Below, one piece after another: positions 53,359 through 62,997 of a DNA stretch of 64,000 bases (its first letter is position 1; each line of letters begins with the position of its first letter). The DNA lies in the NCBI RefSeq assembly GCF_007741515.1, contig NZ_CP036263.1:1798001-1862000 (forward strand), written 5' to 3'. The notes beneath the pieces are model-generated. The model was not told the origin of the DNA. It worked only from the letters and a program-made list of their open reading frames with translations, and did no database searches. The translations under genes were made by a program, and so were the position numbers. The stretch is from Adhaeretor mobilis. GTDB lineage: Bacteria; Planctomycetota; Planctomycetia; Pirellulales; Lacipirellulaceae.

Positions 53359-55110
53359 ATGACCGCTTCCGCCCGAAATCTCAACTTCGGAACGCTATCG
53401 GTATTTCTTGTGGCATCTCTCGTCGCCGCGCTAGTTGGCCAGATGTGGGGACCCACTTGGACGGTAGAAACCACCCCACTTGGAGTACAGACCGACGAAG
53501 ACGGTAAACAAAGCATCACTTTCGACGGCGAACCCCGTTCGCTCGAGGACGCCATCCCGTTGGAAGAGATTCAACTAACCCCAGAGGAGCTCAACGACTC
53601 AAAGCTAAGGTGGGAGGCTGAGCCATTGAATCAGTTGGGCTTTGAGGATAACGGAGCGAGCGAACGTAGTTTCTTTCAGATAGAGTCCCAGCGGCATTGG
53701 GGCGTGTGGTCGTTCCTGCCCGCAATCATCACAATCGGGCTCTGCTGGGTAACCAAGGAGCCGATTTCCTCATTGCTGGCAGGAATTGTCGTCGGCGCGC
53801 TGCTCATGGGGCAATTCGATATCCTTGGCGGCGTTCTGATCCCCTCGATCAGCACGACCACAGCGGCAACGATTCTCATCCTCTACCTATGGCTGCTGGG
53901 TGGACTCATGGGAGTTTGGGCAAAAACTGGAGCATCGCAAGCCTTTGCCGAATACATGGCCAAGAACTATGTACGTGGCCCTCGCTCCGCCAAGTTCGTT
54001 GCATGGCTACTGGGCGTGATTTTCTTTCAAGGCGGCACGATCAGTTCGGTGCTCGTGGGAACAACGGTCAAGCCGCTGGCCGATAAAGAGCGAGTTTCGC
54101 ACGAGGAGCTCTCCCTAATTGTCGATGCCACATCTTCACCAATCGCCATATTGTTAGCCTTCAACGCCTGGCCAATTTACATCCAGGCATTCCTGGGTGT
54201 TGCCGGAGTGTCCTATCTAGCGACTGAAAAGAGTCGATTAGAGTTCTTCTTCGGTGCCGTGCCGTTGAGCTTTTATGCCGCTTTTTCTGTGTTAGCGACA
54301 CTGTTACTAGCACTCGACAAGCACCCGCTGATGCCGCGTAAGCTCAAACTGGCTCGACAGCGGGCGCGAGAAACAGGCGAGCTGAACGCTCCGGGCTCTG
54401 AACCCCTGGCAAACGAAGCCTTTCAAGAAAGCGACGTAACAATACTTCACCCGGCGACCCCGCTCGATTTCTTTCTCCCGCTGATCGCACTACTAGGGAT
54501 CGCTATCGGAACGTACAAGGCACTTGGTTCGCCCAACGTATTGTGGGCATTTGGCGCGGCACTTCTTCTAGCTGCGTGTATGGCATGGGTTAAGGGCATG
54601 ACGCTCAGAACAATAATCGGCGCAGTTTTGGAAGGGCAGAAGAGCGTCATCCTCGGCAGCGTGATTCTCTTGCTTGCCATCACGATAGGAAAGATCTCGC
54701 AGGACGTCGGTGCGGGGCACTATTTAGTGTCGTTGCTTGGTGATTTTCCTTGGCATTGGGCACTGCCGGCTGCGGTATTCTTGATTGCCGTGGTCATTGC
54801 GTTTTCAACGGGTACGTGCTGGGGCACCTATGCCGTGACTTTCCCGTTGGTTATGCCGCTCGCCTACGCGGTAGCCACAAACCAAGAGCTAACTCACCCC
54901 GATCTCTTCATGGCGATCTGTTTCGCCGCTTGTCTCAATGGGGGCGTGTTCGGCGATCAGTGCTCGCCGATCTCCGACACGACGATTCTCAGCTCGATTT
55001 CTACCGGGGCTGACCTGATGGATCATGTGACGACACAGATCCCCATCGCCTTGCAAGCCGCGGGACTCGCGCTCGTGCTGTGGACAGGGATGGCGTACTA
55101 CTGCGCGTAA
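53359..55110 (+). CDS. NhaC-type Na+/H+ antiporter or Na+-coupled transporter with long extracytoplasmic N-terminus
   Basis: 583 residues. One N-terminal helix is followed by about 80 polar, acidic residues (ESIPLEEIQLTPEEL-type), then the transporter core with about 12 helices: TILILYLWLLGGLMGVWAKT, QGGTISSVLVGTTVKPLADK, FSTGTCWGTYAVTFPLVMPL and GGVFGDQCSPISDTTILSSI, typical NhaC/YheL family blocks. The core motif GDxCSPISDTT is intact. Such proteins exchange Na+ for H+ and some carry organic solutes (tyrosine, malate/lactate). Placed among murein-peptide genes, it may import an amino acid released by them (inference). A paralogue is at 58093-59793. It is convergent with the LD-carboxypeptidase gene. 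Confidence 0.85.
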   Translation: MTASARNLNFGTLSVFLVASLVAALVGQMWGPTWTVETTPLGVQTDEDGKQSITFDGEPRSLEDAIPLEEIQLTPEELNDSKLRWEAEPLNQLGFEDNGASERSFFQIESQRHWGVWSFLPAIITIGLCWVTKEPISSLLAGIVVGALLMGQFDILGGVLIPSISTTTAATILILYLWLLGGLMGVWAKTGASQAFAEYMAKNYVRGPRSAKFVAWLLGVIFFQGGTISSVLVGTTVKPLADKERVSHEELSLIVDATSSPIAILLAFNAWPIYIQAFLGVAGVSYLATEKSRLEFFFGAVPLSFYAAFSVLATLLLALDKHPLMPRKLKLARQRARETGELNAPGSEPLANEAFQESDVTILHPATPLDFFLPLIALLGIAIGTYKALGSPNVLWAFGAALLLAACMAWVKGMTLRTIIGAVLEGQKSVILGSVILLLAITIGKISQDVGAGHYLVSLLGDFPWHWALPAAVFLIAVVIAFSTGTCWGTYAVTFPLVMPLAYAVATNQELTHPDLFMAICFAACLNGGVFGDQCSPISDTTILSSISTGADLMDHVTTQIPIALQAAGLALVLWTGMAYYCA

Positions 55111-55193
55111 CATGATCTGCCGCTTGCGACTTAGCTGCAGATCTTTGCAGTTCCATCACTCCAAGCAGGTGTTAACTCGCTGCAACCCCGAAC

Positions 55194-56252
55194 TCAAGGT
55201 TCAGTTTCCGGCGGCAACACACGCAGCGCAACCGCATCTGCATCAACCTCCACCATCCCGCCCAGTGGCAACGTGCAGTTTGCCCTGTGATGCCCGATCG
55301 GAAAATTGATGAGCACGGGAATTCCAAGATCGTCGAAGTACTGATGCAAAACGCCATTCACCGAAAAACGCTTGTCGTCTGTGAGTTGATCCTTCTCGCG
55401 ATCATAGTTCTCGGTGAACTGCCCTAAGACAGCGCCACGCAGCGTGTCGAGCTTACCCGCCAATTGCAGTTGGCAAAGCATACGGTCGATACGATACGGC
55501 GCTTCTCGTGTGTCTTCGATCAAGAGAATGGCATCACGGGTATCAATCTCGTAGGGCGTACCCATCAGTGAAACTACCAGCGAGAGATTGCCGCCCACGA
55601 GTTGCCCCTGTGCTTTCCCGCTGCCAATCGGCGCTGGCTGCGGCACGCCATCGGGGACTTCGATGATGTAGCCCTGTTCGGGTTCCTGCTGCTGTTCTAC
55701 CACGCGGAAGAAATACTTCGCTGCAAACTTGGGGAGGTGCTTCGCGTCGTCCGAGCCCCAAGTGGCATTTGGCGAGTGGAGCGTCACGAGCTGGGCCTTC
55801 TTGTTGAGTGCCATATGCAGGCAAGTAATATCGGAATAGCCGGTGACAAGTTTGGGGTTCTTGCGGATGACTTCGTAGTCTAGGAGGTTGAGCATGCGCA
55901 TTACTCCATAGCCACCACGGGCCGCAAAAATTGCGTCGACCTCAGGGTCTTGGAAGGCCTGCATAAGTTCTTCGGCTCGTCGTTGGTCGCTGCCCGCCAA
56001 GTAGCCGAGCTGGCTAAACATATCGTCCCGCATTTTCACTTTGTAGCCGCGCTGCTCAAGTCGTTTCTTGGCGAGCATGATCGAGCTGCGTTGGACCTCA
56101 CTCGCCGACGCGACAATCTGAATGGTGTCACCAGGCTTGAGTTTTTTTGGCCAGATCATTTCAAGCTCGGCTTTGCGTGCAGCCTCTTTGGCTTGCAATG
56201 GCATCAGTGAGAAAGCAAATAAAAAGAGGAATGAGAGCGTATAACGGATCAT
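55194..56252 (-). CDS. LD-carboxypeptidase / S66-family serine peptidase (LdcA/MccF type)
   Basis: 352 residues with an N-terminal signal peptide (TLSFLFLFAFSLMPLQA). The S66 catalytic triad is visible: LVTGYSDIT (nucleophile Ser), LLIEDTREAPYRIDR (Glu) and INFPIGHHRANCTLPLG (His). LdcA enzymes remove the terminal D-alanine from murein tetrapeptides; MccF cleaves microcin C-type compounds. The signal peptide suggests action outside the cytoplasm, which is unusual for LdcA of E. coli. It lies divergent from gamma-glutamyltransferase. Confidence 0.9.
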   Translation of the reverse strand: MIRYTLSFLFLFAFSLMPLQAKEAARKAELEMIWPKKLKPGDTIQIVASASEVQRSSIMLAKKRLEQRGYKVKMRDDMFSQLGYLAGSDQRRAEELMQAFQDPEVDAIFAARGGYGVMRMLNLLDYEVIRKNPKLVTGYSDITCLHMALNKKAQLVTLHSPNATWGSDDAKHLPKFAAKYFFRVVEQQQEPEQGYIIEVPDGVPQPAPIGSGKAQGQLVGGNLSLVVSLMGTPYEIDTRDAILLIEDTREAPYRIDRMLCQLQLAGKLDTLRGAVLGQFTENYDREKDQLTDDKRFSVNGVLHQYFDDLGIPVLINFPIGHHRANCTLPLGGMVEVDADAVALRVLPPETEP

Positions 56253-56353
56253 AACTTGTCACTTTTAGGGGTTCATTGCTTGAAGTTCCACGACAACGAT
56301 AGTCTATTGGATTTTGCTCACTATAGTGGCAAAAGATACGCAATTTATGTTTC

Positions 56354-58081
56354 ATGGTTTTACGCGAGAGAGTCTTTAAGATGCGCAATCCCTCTTCCTT
56401 CAATGCTCTAGTCACTGGGTTACTTTGTGCGTTCATGGCGACACCCACCCTAGCTGAACAGCACAAATGCGTGGTCGCCGCCGTTCAGCCACTTGCCGTT
56501 GATGCGGGGGTGCAGGCTTTTGAGAGTGGTGGCAACGCCGTCGATGCGGCGATTGCTACAGCGCTCACTTTGGGCGTGGTCGACAATCATAACTCAGGGC
56601 TTGGAGGTGGGTGCTTTATTCTCATCTGCAAGCCTGATGGAACGATTCTTGCCATCGACGGCCGCGAAATGGCACCTGCCGCGGCTACCGCGGACATGTA
56701 CATATTCGACGGCAAGGTCGACACCCAAGCCAGCATGCGCGGTCCGCTGGCTGTGGGCGTTCCCGGAGCGCTGGCCGCTTACGACAGGGTACTCAAGGAG
56801 TGCGGTAAAAAGAAATTGGCTGATCTCGTGCTTCCCGCTGCTGAAATTGCCGAGCACGGCTTCCCGATCGACCGCATCTATGCACGCAAGCTCAAAGACA
56901 AAGCGCCCGAGTTGGCGATGTTTCCCGGCAGCAAGGCCGCTTTGCTGAAAAAGGATGGAGCTCCCTACGCGGAAGGAGAAACACTCCGACAGCCCGATTT
57001 AGCACGATCCTATCGCAAAATCGCCGAGTACGGGCCGGAGTGGTTCTATCACGGCGAGTTCGCTGAGACCATCGGCAAGTGGATGGCAGAGAACGGAGGG
57101 ATTCTTACGGCCAATGACTTCGCAAATTATAAGACCGTGCAACGTAATCCGATCGTGACAACTTATCGCGACTGGCAGATAGTCGGGTTCCCGCCACCCA
57201 GTTCGGGCGGCGTGCATGTGGCCCAGATGCTTAATATTCTCGAGCCGTTCGATCTCAAGCAGGAGTTTGCGGAAGACGAAACTCGCGGCACGCACATTGT
57301 GATCGAAGCGATGAAGCTTGCGTTCGCGGATCGCGCGTTTTGGCTGGGCGATCCCGACTTCGCCAAAGTACCGAGGGGACTCGTGGCGAAAACCTACGGA
57401 CAAGAACTCTCTTCGAAGATCGATCCCACGAAAGTAACGGAGGTCGCCAAGCACGGAGAGCCACCTGAGGCAAAGGCTTCAGTTTTCCAAAGACACACTA
57501 CGCATATCGCAGCGGCTGATACCGAGGGCTATTGGGTGGCGATTACCGCGACGGTCAATACGTCGTTCGGTTCGAAAGTTATCGTGCCGGGCACAGGCGT
57601 CGTGTTGAACAACGAGATGGACGACTTCTCCAGCGCCCCGGGCGTGGCAAATGCGTTCGGCCTGATCGGCGATGAGAACAATGCCGTCGCCCCGGGTAAA
57701 CGCCCCCTCTCTAGTATGAGCCCAACTATTGTTCTGGATAAGCAAGGAGAACCCGCGCTAACGGTCGGTGCAGCGGGTGGACCGAAGATCATCACCCAAG
57801 TATTGCACGCGCTGATCCGCACGCTTGATCTTGAGCAAGATCTAGCAGCAGCTATTGCCGGGCCACGCTTTCATCATCAGTGGCGGCCTGACTCGGTATT
57901 ACTTGAATCGGCTATGGACGAGAATGTCATTGATGGTCTCAAGTCGCTGGGGCACAAAATCACGACCGTCGAAGGCAGCGGAATCACCCAGGCGATTGAG
58001 CTCGATAAAGACGGGACGCTGCAAGGTGTCCACGATCCGCGAGTGCCGGGCAAAGTGGGCTACGGCCAACGAATCGATTGA
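56354..58081 (+). CDS. ggt: Gamma-glutamyltransferase
   Basis: 575 residues; an ATG at 56381 would remove 9 residues and directly precedes the signal peptide (PSSFNALVTGLLCAFMATP). Motifs: NAVDAAIATALTLGVVDNHN, GGGCFILICKPDGTILAIDG, and the autocleavage/nucleophile site FQRHTTHIAAADTEGYWVA with the catalytic Thr at about residue 383, giving the usual large (about 380) and small (about 190) subunits. KRPLSSMSPTIVLDKQGEP and GAAGGPKIITQV are C-terminal signatures. It hydrolyses gamma-glutamyl peptides such as glutathione, and can act on gamma-D-glutamyl peptides from murein. Convergent with the gene at 58093. Confidence 0.93.
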   Translation: MVLRERVFKMRNPSSFNALVTGLLCAFMATPTLAEQHKCVVAAVQPLAVDAGVQAFESGGNAVDAAIATALTLGVVDNHNSGLGGGCFILICKPDGTILAIDGREMAPAAATADMYIFDGKVDTQASMRGPLAVGVPGALAAYDRVLKECGKKKLADLVLPAAEIAEHGFPIDRIYARKLKDKAPELAMFPGSKAALLKKDGAPYAEGETLRQPDLARSYRKIAEYGPEWFYHGEFAETIGKWMAENGGILTANDFANYKTVQRNPIVTTYRDWQIVGFPPPSSGGVHVAQMLNILEPFDLKQEFAEDETRGTHIVIEAMKLAFADRAFWLGDPDFAKVPRGLVAKTYGQELSSKIDPTKVTEVAKHGEPPEAKASVFQRHTTHIAAADTEGYWVAITATVNTSFGSKVIVPGTGVVLNNEMDDFSSAPGVANAFGLIGDENNAVAPGKRPLSSMSPTIVLDKQGEPALTVGAAGGPKIITQVLHALIRTLDLEQDLAAAIAGPRFHHQWRPDSVLLESAMDENVIDGLKSLGHKITTVEGSGITQAIELDKDGTLQGVHDPRVPGKVGYGQRID

Positions 58082-58092
58082 CTGCGACCCAA

Positions 58093-59793
58093 TCAATCGC
58101 CGGTCATGTCTTCTGTCTTCTTACCGAATGTCATAACGATGACGACGAGTGCAACCACTTGTAAAGGCAGTAGCAGCCACACGCTCACACCCCAACCGAG
58201 TGGTAAAGTACCGAGCAAGATGCTGAAGCCTCCCGCGACCAGTGCATACGGCATTTGCGTAACCACGTGTGCCATATGATCGCAGACGCACGCCTGGGAA
58301 GAGAGGATGGTCGTATCCGAGATCGGCGAACAGTGATCACCGAAGATTGCTCCAGCCAGCACGCCGCCAACGCAGGCGAGTAAGATGGGGTCCGTGGGCG
58401 AAGCGGCACCCGCGGCTGCATTGAGTAGCGCATGTGTTAACGGAATAACCATCGGCAGCATAATGCCCATCGTGCCGTAACTCGTTCCCGTGGCAAACGC
58501 CAACATGGCTGCCAGTACAAACACAATCGTAGGCATCAGCCGCAGCGTCATCGTTGGCGAAGCGGCCTCTTCCTCTGTCAGTTCCCCTGCCGGAGATTCA
58601 ACCGAGTTGCCCAGTATTTTACTGGCTAGAAAATCACCTGTGTACAATCGATGGTCTTTGAATTCGTAGGGTGTTTTCGTTGGCTCGCCCTCGACCGACT
58701 TACTGCCCGTCATACGCGACAATGAGGACGCGCACCACAGGATCGCAATCGCTGGGAGTACCATCTTGGCTCCCTTGCCGGCAGCCTGTAGGAATTGCGT
58801 CCAGCTCATCAGGCGTTGTACCGCCGAGAGCAAACCGGCAACAATCAGTCCGACCAGGGCACCGTACTGCAGACTGAGACTCGAACTAGCCGCACCGAGA
58901 ATGTTCCGCAAGGGGAACGGCTCCACTGCGCCCGAAGACTTTAGGTTCTGCAGCCCAGTCGAATACATGAGCCAAACCACAACGCCGAGAGTAGCGAAAA
59001 TCGGCAAAACGGCGTTAAACCAGCGAGCGGGCACATCGGTAGGGAGCGCATCTAAATCGGCCTCTTCGATTGTCTCTTCGGCCTTGGTCTGCTTGAGTCG
59101 TCGACGTTCGGCGCGGAGCATCGGACCGAAATCGCGCCCGGAGAATGCGATCAGCGGAACCAACACGAGCGAGGCCAACACGTAGAAGCGATAGGGGATA
59201 CTTCCCAGAAACAAGTCGATGGCACTCCAGCCTTGTGGATTGTTCAGCGCCTCGATTCCCTGGTTCACGTAGTCGATTTCAATGGCGACCCAGGTGGAGA
59301 GCAACGACAAACCGGCCACCGGTGCGGCGGTTGAATCCACCAGGTAGGCCAGCTTCTCTCGCGAAATTTTCAAACGATCGCACAATGGTCGCAGAGTACC
59401 TCCGAGCAAGATTGTATTCGCATAATCATCGAAAAAGATCAGCAGCCCCAGCAGCCAGGTGGTGAGCTGTCCTCCGCGGCGTGTGCGTGCCAAGGGCGAG
59501 ATCAGCCCGATGAAGCCCTGCATTCCACCGCTGCGACAAATGACACCAATCATGGCGCCCATAAGCAGAGTGAAGCTAAACACTCGCAAGCGGCCTTCGT
59601 CAACGAAGGTAGGCCACATCTGGACTTCGCAAGTATCGTATGTCGCCTGCAGCAGGCTACCACCTGTTGTGAGTAGCGCGCCACAGAACACACCTGCTAA
59701 TAGCGAAATTGCTGCCTTGCGTGTGACGATGGCCAGCGCAATAGCTACCACAGGTGGCAACAGGCTCAACCAGCCGTACGGATGTGGTTCCAT
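58093..59793 (-). CDS. NhaC-type Na+/H+ antiporter family transporter
   Basis: 566 residues and about 12 membrane segments, with no long N-terminus as in its paralogue at 53359. Core motifs: LLGLLIFFDDYANTILLGGT, STAAPVAGLSLLSTWVAIEI, FATGTSYGTMGIMLPMVIPL and AIFGDHCSPISDTTILSSQ. The long loop between helices (RRLKQTKAEETIEEADLD) is acidic. Members exchange Na+ with H+ or cotransport small organic compounds. The ATG at 59793 lies close to, and in the same direction as, the triple-fusion gene (87-base gap). A role in amino-acid uptake is inferred from the surrounding genes only. Confidence 0.87.
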   Translation of the reverse strand: MEPHPYGWLSLLPPVVAIALAIVTRKAAISLLAGVFCGALLTTGGSLLQATYDTCEVQMWPTFVDEGRLRVFSFTLLMGAMIGVICRSGGMQGFIGLISPLARTRRGGQLTTWLLGLLIFFDDYANTILLGGTLRPLCDRLKISREKLAYLVDSTAAPVAGLSLLSTWVAIEIDYVNQGIEALNNPQGWSAIDLFLGSIPYRFYVLASLVLVPLIAFSGRDFGPMLRAERRRLKQTKAEETIEEADLDALPTDVPARWFNAVLPIFATLGVVVWLMYSTGLQNLKSSGAVEPFPLRNILGAASSSLSLQYGALVGLIVAGLLSAVQRLMSWTQFLQAAGKGAKMVLPAIAILWCASSLSRMTGSKSVEGEPTKTPYEFKDHRLYTGDFLASKILGNSVESPAGELTEEEAASPTMTLRLMPTIVFVLAAMLAFATGTSYGTMGIMLPMVIPLTHALLNAAAGAASPTDPILLACVGGVLAGAIFGDHCSPISDTTILSSQACVCDHMAHVVTQMPYALVAGGFSILLGTLPLGWGVSVWLLLPLQVVALVVIVMTFGKKTEDMTGD

Positions 59794-59879
59794 TGAGCAA
59801 TTTCCAAAAGAGAATGTGCGGAAGATTCATCAGGTTATGCGCTTTGAAGATACCCAAGGTCAGGATATTCAATAATGGG

Positions 59880-61922
59880 TCACTCGCCATTCGCCAATTG
59901 CTGCCATGCCCAACGATAGAGATTCTTTGAGTCCGCATAGCGGGCGTCGGTACAGCAAGAACCAAGTACGACGACAATGAGCGAGCGACCGTCGCGCGTA
60001 CCTTGCGACACCAAGCACGAGCCAGCTGCGTTCGTCGTACCAGTCTTCACGCCGCCGTAGCCTTCGATCTTCAGCAGCCGATTCGTGTTTTTCCAGAGCA
60101 GATTCCGCTTGTAACCGCCCTCGCCGGTCACGGTGCAGCCGTGCTGCGGCGTGGAAACAACCTTGCGAAACAGCGGTTGCTGCATCGCGCGCGATCCGAG
60201 CATTAGCAAGTCGGCAGCCGAGGTATGGTGATTCTCTTCGGTCAAGCCGTGTGTATTCTTAAATTGCGAGTGTTTCATGCCAAGTCGATTGGCTGTCTTG
60301 TTCATTGCAGTAATGAAGTGATCGTAAGAATCGCCGTCCTGGGCTTCTGCTAAGCGTTTGCCAAAGTGTTCGGCAAACGCCACTGATGCGTCGTTGCCCG
60401 AGGGGAGTAGCAACCCGTACAGCAGTTCATTGATGGTAAGACTTTCTCCCGCACGAATACGCGCTGACGAGCCGCTCGTTTCGTCCGCTCGCTTGGAAAA
60501 CGTAATCGTCTCATTGAGCACTTCGGGGTGCTTTTCGGCATAGCTAGTGACGAGGAATGCGGTCATGATTTTTGTCGTACTTGCCATATCAAGCGACTTT
60601 TCCGCATCGTGACCCCAAAGTAGTTCCCCCGTGGTTGCATCTCCAATAGCCCACGCTTTTGCGGTCACGAAGGGAGGCCCCTGTAGATCGTCTGCGGGTT
60701 GCTTCTCAAAGACTTCGGCATTTACGATCTCTGGGTTGGGAACAACCTCTTCCTCGAGAAGTGTCCCAAGCGCCTGCCAAGTCTCTGGACCAACTTGGCC
60801 TCGCTCGGTTAGATTGTTGGCCGTCTGAAAAGCAATAATCGCCTTCTGGGTTCCCGGACCGTAGTCTCCATCGACACTAATGCCGACCGAGGGATTGGTC
60901 CTCGCATTGAGCGTTCGTTGTAAAGCTTCGACTAACAGGCCGTTGGCACCTTCCTTCAAGACCTTCTGATCGTCCGAGGTCGGCTGCTCATCGGGATTGA
61001 AAAGGTCGTAAACTTCCTTGGCAATGTGGGAGCAAAGCATCTCGCCAGCATTGTCGTCGGCCCAGCGTTGGTCCTTATTCTTCTCGGTCAGCACACACAG
61101 CGCAATTGGGCCGTGGGGGCTGAGAATGATACCGGCGTCGGTACGAGCCGCGGATACGGAGCCCGTCTTATGAATGAGCTTCACGCCGTCGGGCAATAGT
61201 CGCGGAAACTTGGCCTGAGAGCCGATGGCTGACATCTGTTCGCGCATCAGCTTGCTCGCTTCCTGGCTAACCAGTTCGCCGTTTTGCAGCGATTCCAAAA
61301 GCTTTACCATCTCCGCTGCCGTTGTGCTGCCAAGCCCATATCTCTGGCTGCGCTCCGGGGCAATCGAGGTATCGCGGCGGAAGACCTTCGCATGAAGCTT
61401 GGTATTTGGGCAGCCAAGTGACTCCATTAAATCGTTGGTCGCTTCCAACCCCAATTGGTCGATTACCAAATTGGTAGCCGTGTTATCGGACACGGCCATC
61501 ATCAGATGAATCGCATTCTTCAAGGGCATCTGCGTACCTGCCTCAAAATGCTCAGTGAGGATGCCGGAACCAGGGACTTTGTCTTCCTCTTGGAGAGTGA
61601 GCTTTCGGTCGAGTTTCAAGTCGCCTCGCTCGATGGCCTGGTAAGTGGCGATCATGATCGGGAATTTAATGAGACTCGCCGTCGGCATGGGCTCGTCCAC
61701 ACGGTGGCGAAACTCGACTCCAGTTTTGAGGTCCTTCACCATGACGCCGACCACCCCTTGGTGGGCATCGATGAGCGGCTGCAACTGCGCGGCAAGGGCG
61801 GCTGAAACTTGCTCGTTTGCCGGCTCCTTTGCGGTTGTTGGGGAACTGGCGCAAAGTACCGCAATCGTCCCCATAGTTAGCGCAAGAATGGCTAATTGCT
61901 TTGAACGTGGGTTGAGAATCAT
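59880..61922 (-). CDS. Triple fusion: class-A-beta-lactamase-like hydrolase, peptidoglycan-binding domain, D,D-carboxypeptidase (S11)
   Basis: 680 residues from the ATG at 61922, followed by a signal peptide (LAILALTMGTIAVLCA). Domain 1 (about 40-310): class A fold with Ser83-x-x-Lys86 in TASLIKF, SDN at 145-147 (AVSDNTATN) and KTG at 252 (HKTGSVSA); no ExxLN Glu166 motif is seen. Domain 2 (about 320-385): peptidoglycan-binding PG_binding_1 (SVDGDYGPGTQKAI, QVGPETWQALG). Domain 3 (about 415-680): DacA-type D-Ala-D-Ala carboxypeptidase with Ser447-x-x-Lys450 (MASTTKIM), SGN at 507 and KTG at 625 (GGVKTGTTNAAG). It should be periplasmic and trim pentapeptides or act on beta-lactams. It overlaps the epimerase gene upstream (within 26 bases). 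Confidence 0.88.
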   Translation of the reverse strand: MILNPRSKQLAILALTMGTIAVLCASSPTTAKEPANEQVSAALAAQLQPLIDAHQGVVGVMVKDLKTGVEFRHRVDEPMPTASLIKFPIMIATYQAIERGDLKLDRKLTLQEEDKVPGSGILTEHFEAGTQMPLKNAIHLMMAVSDNTATNLVIDQLGLEATNDLMESLGCPNTKLHAKVFRRDTSIAPERSQRYGLGSTTAAEMVKLLESLQNGELVSQEASKLMREQMSAIGSQAKFPRLLPDGVKLIHKTGSVSAARTDAGIILSPHGPIALCVLTEKNKDQRWADDNAGEMLCSHIAKEVYDLFNPDEQPTSDDQKVLKEGANGLLVEALQRTLNARTNPSVGISVDGDYGPGTQKAIIAFQTANNLTERGQVGPETWQALGTLLEEEVVPNPEIVNAEVFEKQPADDLQGPPFVTAKAWAIGDATTGELLWGHDAEKSLDMASTTKIMTAFLVTSYAEKHPEVLNETITFSKRADETSGSSARIRAGESLTINELLYGLLLPSGNDASVAFAEHFGKRLAEAQDGDSYDHFITAMNKTANRLGMKHSQFKNTHGLTEENHHTSAADLLMLGSRAMQQPLFRKVVSTPQHGCTVTGEGGYKRNLLWKNTNRLLKIEGYGGVKTGTTNAAGSCLVSQGTRDGRSLIVVVLGSCCTDARYADSKNLYRWAWQQLANGE

Positions 61923-61947
61923 GACAAAGCCTGTTTCGATAGATTGG

Positions 61948-62970
61948 TTAATTGTTGCCAAGAAGTGTCACGCCATTGCCTGGTACCTTGGGATAATGGC
62001 AGACGCCGTCCTCGACGGCCGCTCCCGCAGCAATGTCTTTCGAGAGCAGTGCTGCTCCGTCCATGTCCACGTAATCTAACAGTGGTAGCAACTGGGCGAT
62101 TGCGGAGATTCCTACCGACGACTCGGTCATACAGCCGACCATGACTTTCATGTTTAGCCGACGTGCATGGTCGATCATGCGGCGGGCTGGGGTGAGTCCC
62201 CCGCACTTTACGAGCTTGATGTTGATCCCGTGAAACCTGCCTTTGCACTGGGCAACATCCGCCTCTGAAATACAGCTCTCGTCGGCGATCACTGGCAATG
62301 CCGATTCTTGAAAAACCTTGCGGGCTCCCTCGACATCCTCACGGGGGAGTGGCTGCTCGATAAATTCAACACCCAGTTTCTTTAATTCTTGGGAATTTTG
62401 GATTGCTTCATCCGCTGTCCAACCGCAATTGGCGTCCACTCGAAAAGTTGCCCGCGTGTGTTTGCGCAGTTGCTTGATGATCTCCAAATCGTGTTCGGTT
62501 CCCAACTTGATCTTGTAGATCGGCCAGTCAGGCATTTCCTCGAGCTTCTCGACCATCACATCGATCGAGTCGATCCCAATCGTAAAGTTTGAGTGTGGCA
62601 CTTCCTTGGTGTTCAGCCCCCACAATTCATAGACCGGCTTGCCCTGCTGCTTGCCCCATAGATCGTAGGCCGCCTGATCGATTGCGCAGAGTGCGAAGGG
62701 GCAGTCAGCTAACGCCACAGCGAGCTCTTCCCAGAGGACGCGTGGTTGGAGTTCGCTGGTGTTCTCCACGATTCCGCGTACCGACTCCAGCGCGGCTTGC
62801 ATGCGATCAAGCGTCATGCCGTAATAGGCATTCGTCGTGGCCTCGCCATAGCCAGAGTGCGTACCGTCTGTCAATTCGACGATCAGTGTAGGCTGAACGT
62901 TGGTCGACTCGCGAGATATCGTAAAGGTATGACGCAGCGGTAAGTCGAATGTATGAGCAATTAGCTTCAC
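61948..62970 (-). CDS. dgcA: Enolase-superfamily dipeptide epimerase / N-acetyl-D-glutamate racemase (DgcA type)
   Basis: 340 residues. Enolase-superfamily catalytic blocks: YKIKLGTEHD (KxK acid/base), FRVDANCGWT (metal Asp), FIEQPLPRED (metal Glu), VIADESC (metal Asp) and INIKLVKCGG with the opposite-face Lys. MVGCMTESSVGISA and DYVDMDGAALL fit the L-Ala-D/L-Glu epimerase subgroup (YcjG/YkfB). The related DgcA acts as an N-acetyl-D-glutamate racemase. The DUF1611 gene lies 27 bases upstream in the same direction, the DgcN-DgcA pairing known for D-glutamate use, so either L-Ala-D-Glu epimerisation or the DgcA role fits. Together with LD-carboxypeptidase it forms a murein-peptide catabolic set. 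Confidence 0.85.
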   Translation of the reverse strand: MKLIAHTFDLPLRHTFTISRESTNVQPTLIVELTDGTHSGYGEATTNAYYGMTLDRMQAALESVRGIVENTSELQPRVLWEELAVALADCPFALCAIDQAAYDLWGKQQGKPVYELWGLNTKEVPHSNFTIGIDSIDVMVEKLEEMPDWPIYKIKLGTEHDLEIIKQLRKHTRATFRVDANCGWTADEAIQNSQELKKLGVEFIEQPLPREDVEGARKVFQESALPVIADESCISEADVAQCKGRFHGINIKLVKCGGLTPARRMIDHARRLNMKVMVGCMTESSVGISAIAQLLPLLDYVDMDGAALLSKDIAAGAAVEDGVCHYPKVPGNGVTLLGNN

Positions 62971-62997
62971 GAAAATCTCTTATTTCATCAGCTTGAG

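Noticed and set aside
56143-56152. T run that could be a terminator
   Set aside because: It lies inside the LD-carboxypeptidase coding sequence and has no stem.
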